Assembly: GCA_036172665.1 (NCBI GenBank)
Contig: JAYKNF010000017.1
Span: 310,001-374,000, forward strand
DNA length: 64,000 bases
Reading direction: 5' to 3'
Source: Prosopocoilus inquinatus
Taxonomy: Eukaryota > Arthropoda > Insecta > Coleoptera > Lucanidae
Shown here: piece after piece, positions 40,231-53,980 of the stretch
How the letters are laid out: each line of letters starts with the position of its first letter
Position numbering within the stretch: position 1 is the stretch's first letter
Notes under the pieces: generated by a model
The model's database searches: none
Told to the model about the DNA's origin: nothing
What the model saw: the letters and a program-made list of their open reading frames with translations, nothing else
Program-made: the position numbers and the translations under genes

Positions 40231-40994
40231 TGCTGCGTCCGAAAATTTCGTGTCTCACTTCAGAGTTGCTGGAGCCCATCCAAACGTCAAATAACATGAT
40301 AGATAAGTAAAGATCGATTAGATACATCACAGGAACAACGCTAATGCGTGCTGTTTCGTTTAAAACTATTTCCAGCTTCTACTGCGTCCGAGAACTTCGT
40401 ATCTCACATCAGAGTTACTAGAGTCCATCGAAACGTCAAATAACATGATAGATAAGTAAAGATCGATTAGATACATCACAGGAAAAACGCTAATGCGTAT
40501 TGTTTCGTTTAAAACTATTTCCAGCTCCTCCTGTGTCCGAATAACTTCGTATCTCATACTAGAGTTATTGGAGTCCATCCAAACGTCAAATAACATGATA
40601 GATAAGTAAGGATCGACTAGATACAGCACAGGAACAACGCTAATGCGTGTTGTTTCGTTTAAAACTATTTCCAGCTTCAGTTGCGTCCGAAAACTTCGTA
40701 TCTCACTTCAGAGTTACTGGAGCCCATCAAAACGTCAAATAACATGATAGATGAGTAAGGATCGATTAGATACATCACAGGAACAACGCTAATACGTGTT
40801 GTTTCGTTTAAAACTATTTCCAGCTCCTCCTGTGTCCGAAAACTTCGTATCTCACATCAGGGATACTGGAGTCCATCCAAACGTCAAATAACATCATAGA
40901 TAAGTAAGGATCGATTAGATACAGCACAGGAACAACGCTAATGCGTGTTGCTTCGTTCAAAACTATTTCCAGCTTCTGCTGCATCCGAAAATTT

Positions 40995-41069
40995 CGTGTC
41001 TCACATTAGAGTTCAGTAACTCTAATGTGAGACACGTTTCGATGGACTCCAGTGAGTCCATCGAAACGT
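40995..41069. repeat. Double-hairpin unit 6
   Basis: Intact stems, preceded by TGCTGCATCCG as in unit 5. Exactly 5,256 bp downstream of unit 5. Confidence 0.95.
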
Positions 41070-42460
41070 CAAATAAGATAGTAGCTAAGTAAGGGTCGAT
41101 TAGATACATCACAGGATCAACGCTAATACGTGTTGTTTCTTTCAAAACTATTTCCAGCTTCTGCTGCGTCCGAAGACTTCGTATCTCACTTCAGAGTTAC
41201 TGGAGCCCATCCAAACGTCAAATAACATGATAGATGAGTAAGGATCGATTAGATACATCACAGGAACAACGCTAATACGTGTTGTTTCGTTCAAAACTAT
41301 TTACAGCTTCTGCTGCGTCCGAAAACTTTGTATCTCACATCAGAGTTACTGGAGTCCATCCAAACGTCAAATAACATGATAGATGAGTAAGAATCGATTA
41401 TATACATCACAGGAACAACGCCAATACGTGTTGTTTCGTTTAAAACTATCTCCAGCTCCTGCTGAGTCCGAAAACTTCGTATCTCACTTCAGAGTTACTG
41501 GAGCTCATCCAAACGTCAAATAACTTGATAGATGAGTAAGGATCGATCAGATACATCACAGGAACAACGCTAATACGTGTTGTTTCATTTAAAACTATTT
41601 CTAGCTTCAGCTGCGTCCGAGAACTTCGTATCTCACATCAAAGTTATTGGAGTCCATCGAAACGCCAAATAACATGATGGATGAGTAAGGATCGATCAGA
41701 TACATCACAGGAACAACGCTAATGCGTGCTGTTTCGTTTAAAACTATTTCCAGCTTCTGCTGCGTCCGAAAATTTCGTGTCTCACATTAGAGTTACTGGA
41801 GTCCATCGAAACCTCAAATAACATAGTAGCTAAGTAAGGATCGATTTGATGCATCACAGGAACAACGCTAATACGTGTTGTTTCGTTTAAAACTATTTCC
41901 AGCTCCTGCTGCGTCCGAAAACTTCGTATCTCACTTCAGAGTTACTGGAGCCCATCCAAACGTCAAATAACATGATAGATGAGTAAGGATCGATTAGGTA
42001 CATCACAGGAACAACGCTAATACGTGTTGTTTCATTTAAAACTATTTCTAGCTCCAGCTGCGTCCGAGAACTTCGTATCTCACATCAAAGTTATTGGAGT
42101 CCATCGAAACGCCAAATAACCTGATGGATGAGTAAGGATCGATTAGATACATCACAGGAATAACGCTAATGCGTGTTGTTTCGTTTAAAACTATTTCCAG
42201 CTTCTGCTGCGTCCGAAAATTTCGTGTCTCACATTAGAGTTACTGGAGTCCATCGAAACGTCAAATAACATGATAGATGAGTAAGGATCGATTAGAAACA
42301 TCACAGGAACAACGCTAATGCGTATTGTTTCATTTAAAACTATTTCCAGCTCCTCCTGTGTCAGAAAACTTCGTATCTCACATTAGAGTTTCTGGAGTCC
42401 ATCCAAACGTCAAATAACATGATAGATGAGTAAGGATCGATTAGATACATCCCAGGAACA

Positions 42461-44252
42461 ACGCTAATGCGTGTTGTTTCGTTTAAAACTATTTCCAGCT
42501 CCTGCTGCGTCCGAAAACTTCGTATCTCAGTTCAGAGTTACTGGAGCCCATCCAAACGTCAAATAACATGATAGATGAGTAAGGATCGATTAGATACATC
42601 ACAGGAACAACGCTAATGCGTGTTGTTTCGTTTAAAACTATTTCCAGCTTCTGCTGCGTCCGAAAATTTCGTGTCTCACATTAGAGTTACTGGAGTCCAT
42701 CGAAACGTCAAATAACATGATAGATGAGTAAGGATCGATTAGATACATCACAGGAATAACGCTAATACGTGTTGTTTCGTTTAAAACTATTTCCAGCTCC
42801 TGCTGCGTCTGAAAACTTCGTATCTCACTTCAGAGTTACTGGAGTCCATCGAAACTTCAAATGACATAGTAGCTAAGTAAGGATCGATTAGATACATCAC
42901 AGGAACAACGCTAATGCGTGTTGTTTCGTTTAAAACTATTTCCAGCTTCAGTCGCGTCCGAAAACTTCGTATCTCACTTCAGAGTTACTGGAGCCCATCC
43001 AAACGTCAAATAACATGATAGATGAGTAAGGATCGATTAGATACATCCCAGGAACAACGCTAATGCGTGTTGTTTCGTTTAAAACTATTTCCAGCTTCTG
43101 CTGCGTCCGAGAACTTCGTATCTCACATCAGAGTTACTAGAGTCCATCGAAACGTCAAATAACATGATAGATGAGTAAGGATCGATTAGATACAGCACAG
43201 GAACAACGCTAATGCGTGTTGTTTCGTTTAAAACTATTTCCAGTTTCAGTTGCGTCCGAAAACTTCGTATCTCACTTCAGAGTTACTGGAGCCCATCCAA
43301 ACGTCAAATAATATGATAGATGAGTAAGGATCGATTAGAAACATCACAGGAACAACGCTAATGCGTGCTGTTTCGTTTAAAACTATTTCCAGCTTCTGCT
43401 GCGTCCGAAAATTTCGTGTCTCACTTCAGAGTTGCTGGAGCCCATCCAAACGTCAAATAACATGATAGATAAGTAAAGATCGATTAGATACATCACAGGA
43501 ACAACGCTAATGCGTGTTGTTTCATTTAAAACTATTTCCAGCTTCTACTGCGTCCGAGAACTTCGTATCTCACATCAGAGTTACTAGAGTCCATCGAAAC
43601 GTCAAACAACATGATAGATAAGTAAGGATCGATTAGATACATCACAGGAACAACGCTAATGCGTGCTGTTTCGTTTAAAACTATTTCCAGCTTCAATGCG
43701 TCCGAAAATTTCGTGTCTCATCTCACATTAGACTTACTGGAGTTCATCGAAACGTCAAATAACATAGTAGCTAAGTAAGGGTCGATTAGATACATCACAG
43801 GAACAACGCTAATACGTGTTGTTTCGTTCAAAACTATTTCCAGCTCCTCCTGTGTCCGAAAACTTCGTATCTCACATTAGAGTTACTGGAGTCCATCCAA
43901 ACGTCAAATAACATGATAGATAAGTAAGGATCGATTAGATACATCACAGGAACAACGCTAATACGTGTTGTTTCGTTTAAAACTATTTCCAGCTCCTGCT
44001 GCGTCCGAAAACTTCATATCTCACTTCAGAGTTACTGGAGCCCATCCAAACGTCAAATAACATGATAGATGAGTAAGGATCGATTAGGTACATCACAGGA
44101 ACAACGCTAATACGTGTTGTATCATTTAAAACTATTTCTAGCTCCAGCTGCGTCCGAGAACTTCGTATCTCACATCAAAGTTATTGGAGTCCATCGAAAC
44201 GCCAAATAACCTGATGGATGAGTAAGGATCGATTAGATACATCACAGGAATA
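42461..44252. repeat. 1,792-bp repeat, copy 3
   Basis: Corresponds to 37,205-38,996 in the first 5,256-bp copy and is followed directly by copy 4. It includes the 153-bp unit with linked -1 and +5 indels at 43,690-43,730. Confidence 0.85.
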
Positions 44253-46085
44253 ACGCTAATGCGTGTTGTTTCGTTTAAAACTATTTCCAGCTCCTGCTGC
44301 GTCCGAAAACTTCGTATCTCAGTTCAGAGTTACTGGAGCCCATCCAAACGTCAAATAACATGATAGATGAGTAAGGATCGATTAGATACATCACAGGAAC
44401 AACGCTAATGCGTGTTGTTTCGTTTAAAACTATTTCCAGCTTCTGCTGCGTCCGAAAATTTCGTGTCTCACATTAGAGTTACTGGAGTCCATCGAAACGT
44501 CAAATAACATGATAGATGAGTAAGGATCGATTAGATACATCACAGGAATAACGCTAATACGTGTTGTTTCGTTTAAAACTATTTCCAGCTCCTGCTGCGT
44601 CTGAAAACTTCGTATCTCACTTCAGAGTTACTGGAGTCCATCGAAACTTCAAATGACATAGTAGCTAAGTAAGGATCGATTAGATACATCACAGGAACAA
44701 CGCTAATGCGTGTTGTTTCGTTTAAAACTATTTCCAGCTTCAGTCGCGTCCGAAAACTTCGTATCTCACTTCAGAGTTACTGGAGCCCATCCAAACGTCA
44801 AATAACATGATAGATGAGTAAGGATCGATTAGATACATCCCAGGAACAACGCTAATGCGTGTTGTTTCGTTTAAAACTATTTCCAGCTTCTGCTGCGTCC
44901 GAGAACTTCGTATCTCACATCAGAGTTACTAGAGTCCATCGAAACGTCAAATAACATGATAGATGAGTAAGGATCGATTAGATACAGCACAGGAACAACG
45001 CTAATGCGTGTTGTTTCGTTTAAAACTATTTCCAGTTTCAGTTGCGTCCGAAAACTTCGTATCTCACTTCAGAGTTACTGGAGCCCATCCAAGCGTCAAA
45101 TAATATGATAGATGAGTAAGGATCGATTAGAAACATCACAGGAACAACGCTAATGCGTGCTGTTTCGTTTAAAACTATTTCCAGCTTCTGCTGCGTCCGA
45201 AAATTTCGTGTCTCACTTCAGAGTTGCTGGAGCCCATCCAAACGTCAAATAACATGATAGATAAGTAAAGATCGATTAGATACATCACAGGAACAACGCT
45301 AATGCGTGTTGTTTCATTTAAAACTATTTCCAGCTTCTACTGCGTCCGAGAACTTCGTATCTCACATCAGAGTTACTAGAGTCCATCGAAACGTCAAACA
45401 ACATGATAGATAAGTAAGGATCGATTAGATACATCACAGGAACAACGCTAATGCGTGCTGTTTCGTTTAAAACTATTTCCAGCTTCAATGCGTCCGAAAA
45501 TTTCGTGTCTCATCTCACATTAGACTTACTGGAGTCCATCGAAACGTCAAATAACATAGTAGCTAAGTAAGGGTCGATTAGATACATCACAGGAACAACG
45601 CTAATACGTGTTGTTTCGTTCAAAACTATTTCCAGCTCCTCCTGTGTCCGAAAACTTCGTATCTCACATTAGAGTTACTGGAGTCCATCCAAACGTCAAA
45701 TAACATGATAGATAAGTAAGGATCGATTAGATACATCACAGGAACAACGCTAATACGTGTTGTTTCGTTTAAAACTATTTCCAGCTCCTGCTGCGTCCGA
45801 AAACTTCATATCTCACTTCAGAGTTACTGGAGCCCATCCAAACGTCAAATAACATGATAGATGAGTAAGGATCGATTAGGTACATCACAGGAACAACGCT
45901 AATACGTGTTGTATCATTTAAAACTATTTCTAGCTCCAGCTGCGTCCGAGAACTTCGTATCTCACATCAAAGTTATTGGAGTCCATCGAAACGCCAAATA
46001 ACCTGATGGATGAGTAAGGATCGATTAGATACATCACAGGAATAACGCTAATGCGTGTTGTTTCGTTTAAAACTATTTCCAGCTT
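44253..46085. repeat. 1,792-bp repeat, copy 4
   Basis: Complete copy, matching 42,461-44,293. The match ends near 46,085, where CTTCTGCTGCTTCC replaces CTCCTGCTGCGTCC. Small differences include CCAAGCGTC near 45,090 and GAGTCCATCG near 45,532 against GAGTTCATCG. Confidence 0.85.
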
Positions 46086-46605
46086 CTGCTGCTTCCGAAA
46101 ATTTCGTGTCTCACATTAGAGTTACTGGAGTCCATCGAAACGTCAAATAACATGATAGATGAGTAAGGATCGATTAGAAACATCACAGGAACAACGCTAA
46201 TGCGTATTGTTTCGTTTAAAACTATTTCCAGCTCCTCCTGTGTCAGAAAACATCGTATCTCACATTAGAGTTTAAGGAGTTCATCCAAACGTCAAATAAC
46301 TTGATAGATAAGTAAGGATCGATTAGATACAGCACAGGAACAACGCTAATGCGTGTTGTTTCGTTTAAAACTATTTCCAGCTTCAGTTGCGTCCGAAAAC
46401 TTCGTATCTCACTTCAGAGTTACTGGAGCCCATCCAAACTTCAAATAACATGATAGATGAGTAAGGATCGATTAGATACATCACAGGAACAACGCTAATG
46501 CGTGTTGTTTCATTTAAAACTATTTCCAGATTCTACTGCGTCCGAGAACTTCGTATCTCACATCAGAGTTACTAGAGTCCATCGAAACGTCAAATAACAT
46601 TATGG
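46086..46605. repeat. Ordinary satellite units between blocks
   Basis: About 3.5 units joining the end of the 1,792-bp series to the second large block. GAGTTTAAGGAGTTCATCC near 46,268 is an unusual tail found again only near 56,326. No other content was seen. Confidence 0.8.
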
Positions 46606-49600
46606 ATGAGTAAGGATCGATTAGGTACATCACAGGAACAACGCTAATACGTGTTGTATCATTTAAAACTATTTCTAGCTCCAGCTGCTTCCGAGAACTT
46701 CGTATCTCACATCAAAGTTATTGGAGTCCATCGAAACGCCAAATAACCTGATGGATGAGTAAGGATCGATTAGATACATCACAGGAATAACGCTAATGCG
46801 TGTTGTTTCGTTTAAAACTATTTCCAGCTTCTGCTGCGTCCGAAAATTTCGTGTCTCACATTAGAGTTACTGGAGTCCATCGAAACGTCAAATAATATGA
46901 TAGATGAGTAAGGATCGATTAGATACATCACAGGAACAACGCTAATGCGTATTGTTTCGTTTAAAACTATTTCCAGCTCCTCCTGTGTCAGAAAACTTCG
47001 TATCTCACATTAGAGTTTCTGGAGTCCATCCAAACGTCAAATAACTTGATAGATAAGTAAGGATCGATTAGATACAGCACAGGAACAACGCTAATGCGTG
47101 TTGTTTCGTTTAAAACTATTTCCAGCTTCAGTTGCGTCCGAAAGCTTCGTATCTCACTTCAGAGTTACTGGAGCCCATCCAAACGTCAAATAACATGATA
47201 GATGAGTAAGGATCGATTAGATACATCCCAGGAACAACGCTAATGCGTGTTGTTTCGTTTAAAACTATTTCCAGCTTCTGCTGCGTTTGAGAACTTCGTA
47301 TCTCACATCAGAGTTACTAGAGTCCATCGAAACGTCAAATAACATGATAGATGAGTAAGGATCGATTAGATACATCACAGGAAAAACGCTAATGCGTATT
47401 GTTTCGTTTAAAACTATTTCCAGCTCCTCCTGTGTCCGAATAACTTCGCATCTCACACTAGAGTTACTGGAGTCCATCCAAACGTCAAATAACATGATAG
47501 ATAAGTAAGGATCGACTAGATACAGCACAGGAACAACGCTAATGCCTGTTGTTTCGTTTAAAACTATTTCCAGCTTCAGTTGCGCCCGAAAACTTCGTAT
47601 CTCACTTCAGAGTTACTGGAGCCCATCCAAACGTCAAATAACATGATAGATGAGTAAGGATCGATTAGATACATCACAGGAACAACGCTAATACGTGTTG
47701 TTTCGTTTAAAACTATTTCCAGCTTCTGCTGCGTCCGAAAACTTTGTATCTCACATCAGAGTTACTGGAGTCCATCCAAACGTCAAATAACATGATAGAT
47801 GAGTAAGGATCGATTATATACATCACAGGAACAACGCTAATACGTGTTGTTTCGTTCAAAACTATTTACAGCTTCTGCTGCGTCCGAAAACTTTGTATCT
47901 CACATCAGAGTTACTGGAGTCCATCCAAACGTCAAATAACATGATAGATGAGTAAGGATCGATTATATACATCACAGGAACAACGCCAATACGTGTTGTT
48001 TCGTTTAAAACTATTTCCAGCTCCTGCTGCGTCCGAAAACTTCGTATCTCACTTCAGAGTTACTGGAGCTCATCCAAACGTCAAATAACTTGATAGATGA
48101 GTAAGGATCGATCAGATACATCACAGGAACAACGCTAATACGTGTTGTTTCATTTAAAACTATTTCTAGCTTCAGCTGCGTCCGAGAACTTCGTATCTCA
48201 CATCAAAGTTATTGGAGTCCATCGAAACGCCAAATAACATGATGGATGAGTAAGGATCGATCAGATACATCACAGGAACAACGCTAATGCGTGCTGTTTC
48301 GTTTAAAACTATTTCCAGCTTCTGCTGCGTCCGAAAATTTCGTGTCTCACATTAGAGTTACTGGAGTCCATCGAAACGTCAAATAACATAGTAGCTAAGT
48401 AAGGATCGATTTGATGCATCACAGGAACAACGCTAATGCGTGTTGTTTCGTTCAAAACTATTTCCAGCTTCTGCTGCGTCCGAAAACTTCGTATCTCACT
48501 TCAGAGATGCTGGAGCCCATCCAAACGCCAAATAACATGATAGATAAGTAAGGATCGATTAGATACATCACAGGAACAACGGTAATGCGTGTTGTTTCAT
48601 TTAAAACTATTTCCAGCTTCTACTGCGTCCGAGAACTTCGTATCTCACATCAGAGTTACTAGAGTCCATCGAAACGCCAAATAACATGATAGATAAGTAA
48701 GGATCGATTAGATACATCACAGGAACAACGCTAATGCGTGTTTCGTTCAAAACTATTTCCAGCTTCTGCTGCGTCCGAAAATTTCGTGTCTCACATTAGA
48801 GTTACTGGAGTCCATCGAAACGTCAAATAACATAGTAGCTAAGTAAGGGTCGATTAGATACATCACAGGAACAGCGCTAATACGTGTTGTTTCGTTCAAA
48901 ACTATTTCCAGCTTCTGCTGCGTCCGAAAACTTCGTATCTCACTTCAGAGTTACTGGAGCCCATCCAAACGTCAAATAACATGATAGATGAGTAAGGATC
49001 GATTAGATACATCACAGGAACAACGCTAATACGTGTCGTTTCGTTCAAAACTATTTACAGCTTCTGCTGCGTCCGAAAACATTGTATCTCACATCAGAGT
49101 TACTGGAGTCCATCCAAACGTCAAATAACATGATAGATGAGTAAGGATCGATTAGATACATCACAGGAACAACGCCAATACGTGTTGTTTCGTTTAAAAC
49201 TATTTCCAGCTCCTGCTGCGTCCGAAAACTTCGTATCTCACTTCAGAGTTACTTTAGCTCATCCAAACGTCAAATAACTTGATAGATGAGTAAGGATCGA
49301 TCAGATACATCACAGGAATAACGCTAATACGTGTTGTTTCATTTAAAACTATTTCTAGCTTCTGCTGCGTCCGAGAACTTCGTATCTCACATCAAAGTTA
49401 TTGGAGTCCATCGAAACGCCAAATAACATGATGGATGAGTAAGGATCGATTAGATACATCACAGGAACAACGCTAATGCGTGCTGTTTCGTTTAAAACTA
49501 TTTCCAGCTTCTGCTGCGTCCGAAAATTTCGTGTTTCACATTAGAGTTACTGGAGTCCATCGAAACGTCAAATAACATAGTAGCTAAGTAAGGATCGATT

Positions 49601-51317
49601 TGATGCATCACAGGAACAACGCTAATGCGTGTTGTTTCGTTCAAAACTGTTTCCAGCTTCTGCTGCGTCCGAAAACTTCGTATCTCACTTCAGAGTTGCT
49701 GGAGCCCATCCAAACGTCAAATAACATGATAGATAAGTAAGGATCGATTAGATACATCACAGGAACAACGCTAATGCGTGTTGTTTCATTTAAAACTATT
49801 TCCAGATTCTACTGCGTCCGAGAACTTCGTATCTCACATCAGAGTTACTAGAGTCCATCGAAACGTCAAATAACATTATGGATGAGTAAGGATCGATTAG
49901 ATACATCACAGGAACAACGCTAGTACGTGTTGTTTCGTATAAAACTATTTCCAGCTTCTGCTGCGGCCGAAAACTTCGTATCTCACTTCAGAGTTATTTG
50001 AGCCCATCCAAACGTCAAATAACATGATAGATGAGTAAGGATCGATCAGATACATCACAGGAACAACGCAAATACGTGTTGTTTCATCTAAAACTATTTC
50101 TAGCTTCAGCTGCGTCCGAGAACTTCGTATCTCACATCAAAGTTATTGGAGCCCATCGAAATGTCAAATAACATAGTAGCTAAGTAAGGATCGATTAGAT
50201 ACATCACAGGAGCAACGCTAATACGTGTTGTTTCGTTCAAAACTATTTCCAGCTTCTGCTGCGTCCGAAAACTTTGTATCTCACATCAGAGTTACTGGAG
50301 TCCATCCAAACTTCAAATAACATGATAGATGAGTAAGGATCGATTAGATACATCACAGGAACAACGCTAATACGTGTTGTTTCGTTTAAAACTATTTCCA
50401 GCTCCTGCTGCGTCCGAAAACTTCGTATCTCACTTCAGAGTTACTGGAGCCCATCCAAACGTCAAATAACATGATAGATAAGTAAGGATCGATTAGATAC
50501 ATCACAGAAACAATGCTAATACGTGTTGTTTCGTTTAAAACTATTTCCAGCTCCAGCTGCGTCCGAGAACTTCGTATCTCACATCAAAGTTATTGGAGTC
50601 CATCGAAACGCCAAATAACCTGATGGATGAGTAAGGATCGATTAGATACATCACAGGAATAACGCTAATGCGTGTTGTTTCGTTTAAAACTATTTCCAGC
50701 TTCTGCGGCGTCCGAAAATTTCGTGTCTCACATTAGAGTTACTGGAGTCCATCGAAACGTCAAATAACATGATAGATGAGTAAGGATCGATTAGATACAT
50801 CACAGGAACAACGCTAATGCGTATTGTTTCGTTTAAAACTATTTCCAGCTCCTCCTGTGTCAGAAAACTTCGTATCTCACATTAGAGTTTCTGGAGTCCA
50901 TCCAAACGTCAAATAACTTGATAGATAAGTAAGGATCGATTAGATACAGCACAGGAACAACGCTAATGCGTGTTGTTTCGTTTAAAACTATTTCCAGCTT
51001 CAGTTGTGTCCGAAAACTTCGTATCTCACTTCAGAGTTACTGGAGCCCATCCAAACTTCAAATAACATGATAGATGAGTAAGGATCGATTAGATACATCA
51101 CAGGAACAACGCTAATACGTGTTGTTTCGTTTAAAACTATTTCCAGCTCCTCCTGTGTCCGAAAACTTCGTATCTCACATCAGGGATACTGGAGTCCATC
51201 CAAACGTCAAACAACATCATAGATAAGTAAGGATCGATTAGATACAGCACAGGAACAACGCTAATGCGTGTTGTTTCGTTCAAAACTATTTCCAGCTTCT
51301 GCTGCGTCCGAAAATTT

Positions 51318-51392
51318 CGTGTCTCACATTAGAGTTCAGTAACTCTAATGTGAGACACGTTTCGATGGAATCCAGTGAGTCCATCGAAACGT
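51318..51392. repeat. Double-hairpin unit 7
   Basis: As unit 4, at offset 16,808. It has one change, GATGGAATCC instead of GATGGACTCC near 51,370, which puts a mismatch near the loop of stem 2. The partner arm was not changed to match, so there is no sign of selection on this stem. Confidence 0.95.
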
Positions 51393-51418
51393 CAAATAAG
51401 ATAGTAGCTAAGTAAGGG

Positions 51419-53980
51419 TCGATTAGATACATCACAGGAACAACGCTAATACGTGTTGTTTCGTTTAAAACTATTTCCAGCTCCTGCTGCGTCCGAAAAC
51501 TTCGTATCTCACTTCAGAGTTACTGGAGCTCATCCAAACGTCAAATAACATGATGGATGAGTAAGGATCGATTAGATACATCACAGGAACAACGCTAATG
51601 CGTGCTGTTTCGTTTAAAACTATTTCCAGCTTCTGCTGCGTCCGAAAATTTCGTGTCTCACATTAGAGTTACTGGAGTCCATCGAAACGTCAAATAACAT
51701 GATAGATGAGTAAGGATCGATTAGATACAGCACAGGAACAACGCTAATGCGTGTTGTTTCGTTTAAAACTATTTCCAGCTTCAGTTGCGTCCGAAAACTT
51801 CGTATCTCACTTCAGACTTACTGGAGCCCATCCAAACGTCAAATAACATGATAGATGAGTAAGGATCGATTAAATACATCACAGGAACAACGCTAATGCG
51901 TGTTGTTTCGTTTAAAACTATTTCCAGCTTCTGCTGCGTCCGAGAACTTCGTATCTCACATCAGAGTTACTAGAGTCCATCGAAACGTCAAATAACATGA
52001 TAGATGAGTAAGGATCGATTAGATACATCACAGGAAAAACGCTAATGCGTATTGTTTCGTTTAAAACTATTTCCAGCTCCTCCTGTGTCCGAATAACTTC
52101 GTATCTCATACTAGAGTTATTGGAGTCCATCCAAACGTCAAATAACATGATAGATAAGTAAGGATCGACTAGATACAGCACAGGAACAACGCTAATGCGT
52201 GTTGTTTCGTTTAAAACTATTTCCAGCTTCAGTTGCGTCCGAAAACTTCGTATCTCACTTCAGAGTTACTGGAGCCCATCAAAACGTCAAATAACATGAT
52301 AGATGAGTAAGGATCGATTAGATACATCACAGGAACAACGCTAATACGTGTTGTTTCGTTTAAAACTATTTCCAGCTCCTCCTGTGTCCGAAAACTTCGT
52401 ATCTCACATCAGGGATACTGGAGTCCATCCAAACGTCAAATAACATCATAGATAAGTAAGGATCGATTAGATACAGCACAGGAACAACGCTAATGCGTGT
52501 TGTTTCGTTCAAAACTATTTCCAGCTTCTGCTGCATCCGAAAATTTCGTGTCTCACATTAGAGTTCAGTAACTCTAATGTGAGACACGTTTCGATGGACT
52601 CCAGTGAGTCCATCGAAACGTCAAATAAGATAGTAGCTAAGTAAGGGTCGATTAGATACATCACAGGATCAACGCTAATACGTGTTGTTTCTTTCAAAAC
52701 TATTTCCAGCTTCTGCTGCGTCCGAAGACTTCGTATCTCACTTCAGAGTTACTGGAGCCCATCCAAACGTCAAATAACATGATAGATGAGTAAGGATCGA
52801 TTAGATACATCACAGGAACAACGCTAATACGTGTTGTTTCGTTCAAAACTATTTACAGCTTCTGCTGCGTCCGGAAACTTTGTATCTCACATCAGAGTTA
52901 CTGGAGTCCATCCAAACGTCAAATAACATGATAGATGAGTAAGAATCGATTATATACATCACAGGAACAACGCCAATACGTGTTGTTTCGTTTAAAACTA
53001 TCTCCAGCTCCTGCTGAGTCCGAAAACTTCGTATCTCACTTCAGAGTTACTGGAGCTCATCCAAACGTCAAATAACTTGATAGATGAGTAAGGATCGATC
53101 AGATACATCACAGGAACAACGCTAATACGTGTTGTTTCATTTAAAACTATTTCTAGCTTCAGCTGCGTCCGAGAACTTCGTATCTCACATCAAAGTTATT
53201 GGAGTCCATCGAAACGCCAAATAACATGATGGATGAGTAAGGATCGATCAGATACATCACAGGAACAACGCTAATGCGTGCTGTTTCGTTTAAAACTATT
53301 TCCAGCTTCTGCTGCGTCCGAAAATTTCGTGTCTCACATTAGAGTTACTGGAGTCCATCGAAACGTCAAATAACATAGTAGCTAAGTAAGGATCGATTTG
53401 ATGCATCACAGGAACAACGCTAATACGTGTTGTTTCGTTTAAAACTATTTCCAGCTCCTGCTGCGTCCGAAAACTTCGTATCTCACTTCAGAGTTACTGG
53501 AGCCCATCCAAACGTCAAATAACATGATAGATGAGTAAGGATCGATTAGGTACATCACAGGAACAACGCTAATACGTGTTGTTTCATTTAAAACTATTTC
53601 TAGCTCCAGCTGCGTCCGAGAACTTCGTATCTCACATCAAAGTTATTGGAGTCCATCGAAACGCCAAATAACCTGATGGATGAGTAAGGATCGATTAGAT
53701 ACATCACAGGAATAACGCTAATGCGTGTTGTTTCGTTTAAAACTATTTCCAGCTTCTGCTGCGTCCGAAAATTTCGTGTCTCACATTAGAGTTACTGGAG
53801 TCCATCGAAACGTCAAATAACATGATAGATGAGTAAGGATCGATTAGAAACATCACAGGAACAACGCTAATGCGTATTGTTTCATTTAAAACTATTTCCA
53901 GCTCCTCCTGTGTCAGAAAACTTCGTATCTCACATTAGAGTTTCTGGAGTCCATCCAAACGTCAAATAACATGATAGATG
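51419..53980. repeat. Core block of about 2.55 kb, copy 4 of 4
   Basis: Matches 34,611-37,170 at offset 16,808. It carries a 150-bp variant near 52,094 and hairpin unit 8. The 40.4-42.4 kb segment is the third, left-truncated copy. Confidence 0.8.
52547..52621. repeat. Double-hairpin unit 8
   Basis: Intact stems, preceded by TGCTGCATCCG. It lies 1,229 bp after unit 7, the same spacing as units 4 and 5. Confidence 0.95.

Larger units (their letters stand above)
40384..45486. repeat. 5,256-bp tandem duplication, copy 2
   Basis: Partner of 35,128-40,230, carrying hairpin unit 6 and a 150-bp variant near 40,542. At its right end the sequence follows the 1,792-bp repeat series (CTTCAATGCG at 45,483), not the end of copy 1. 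Confidence 0.88.
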
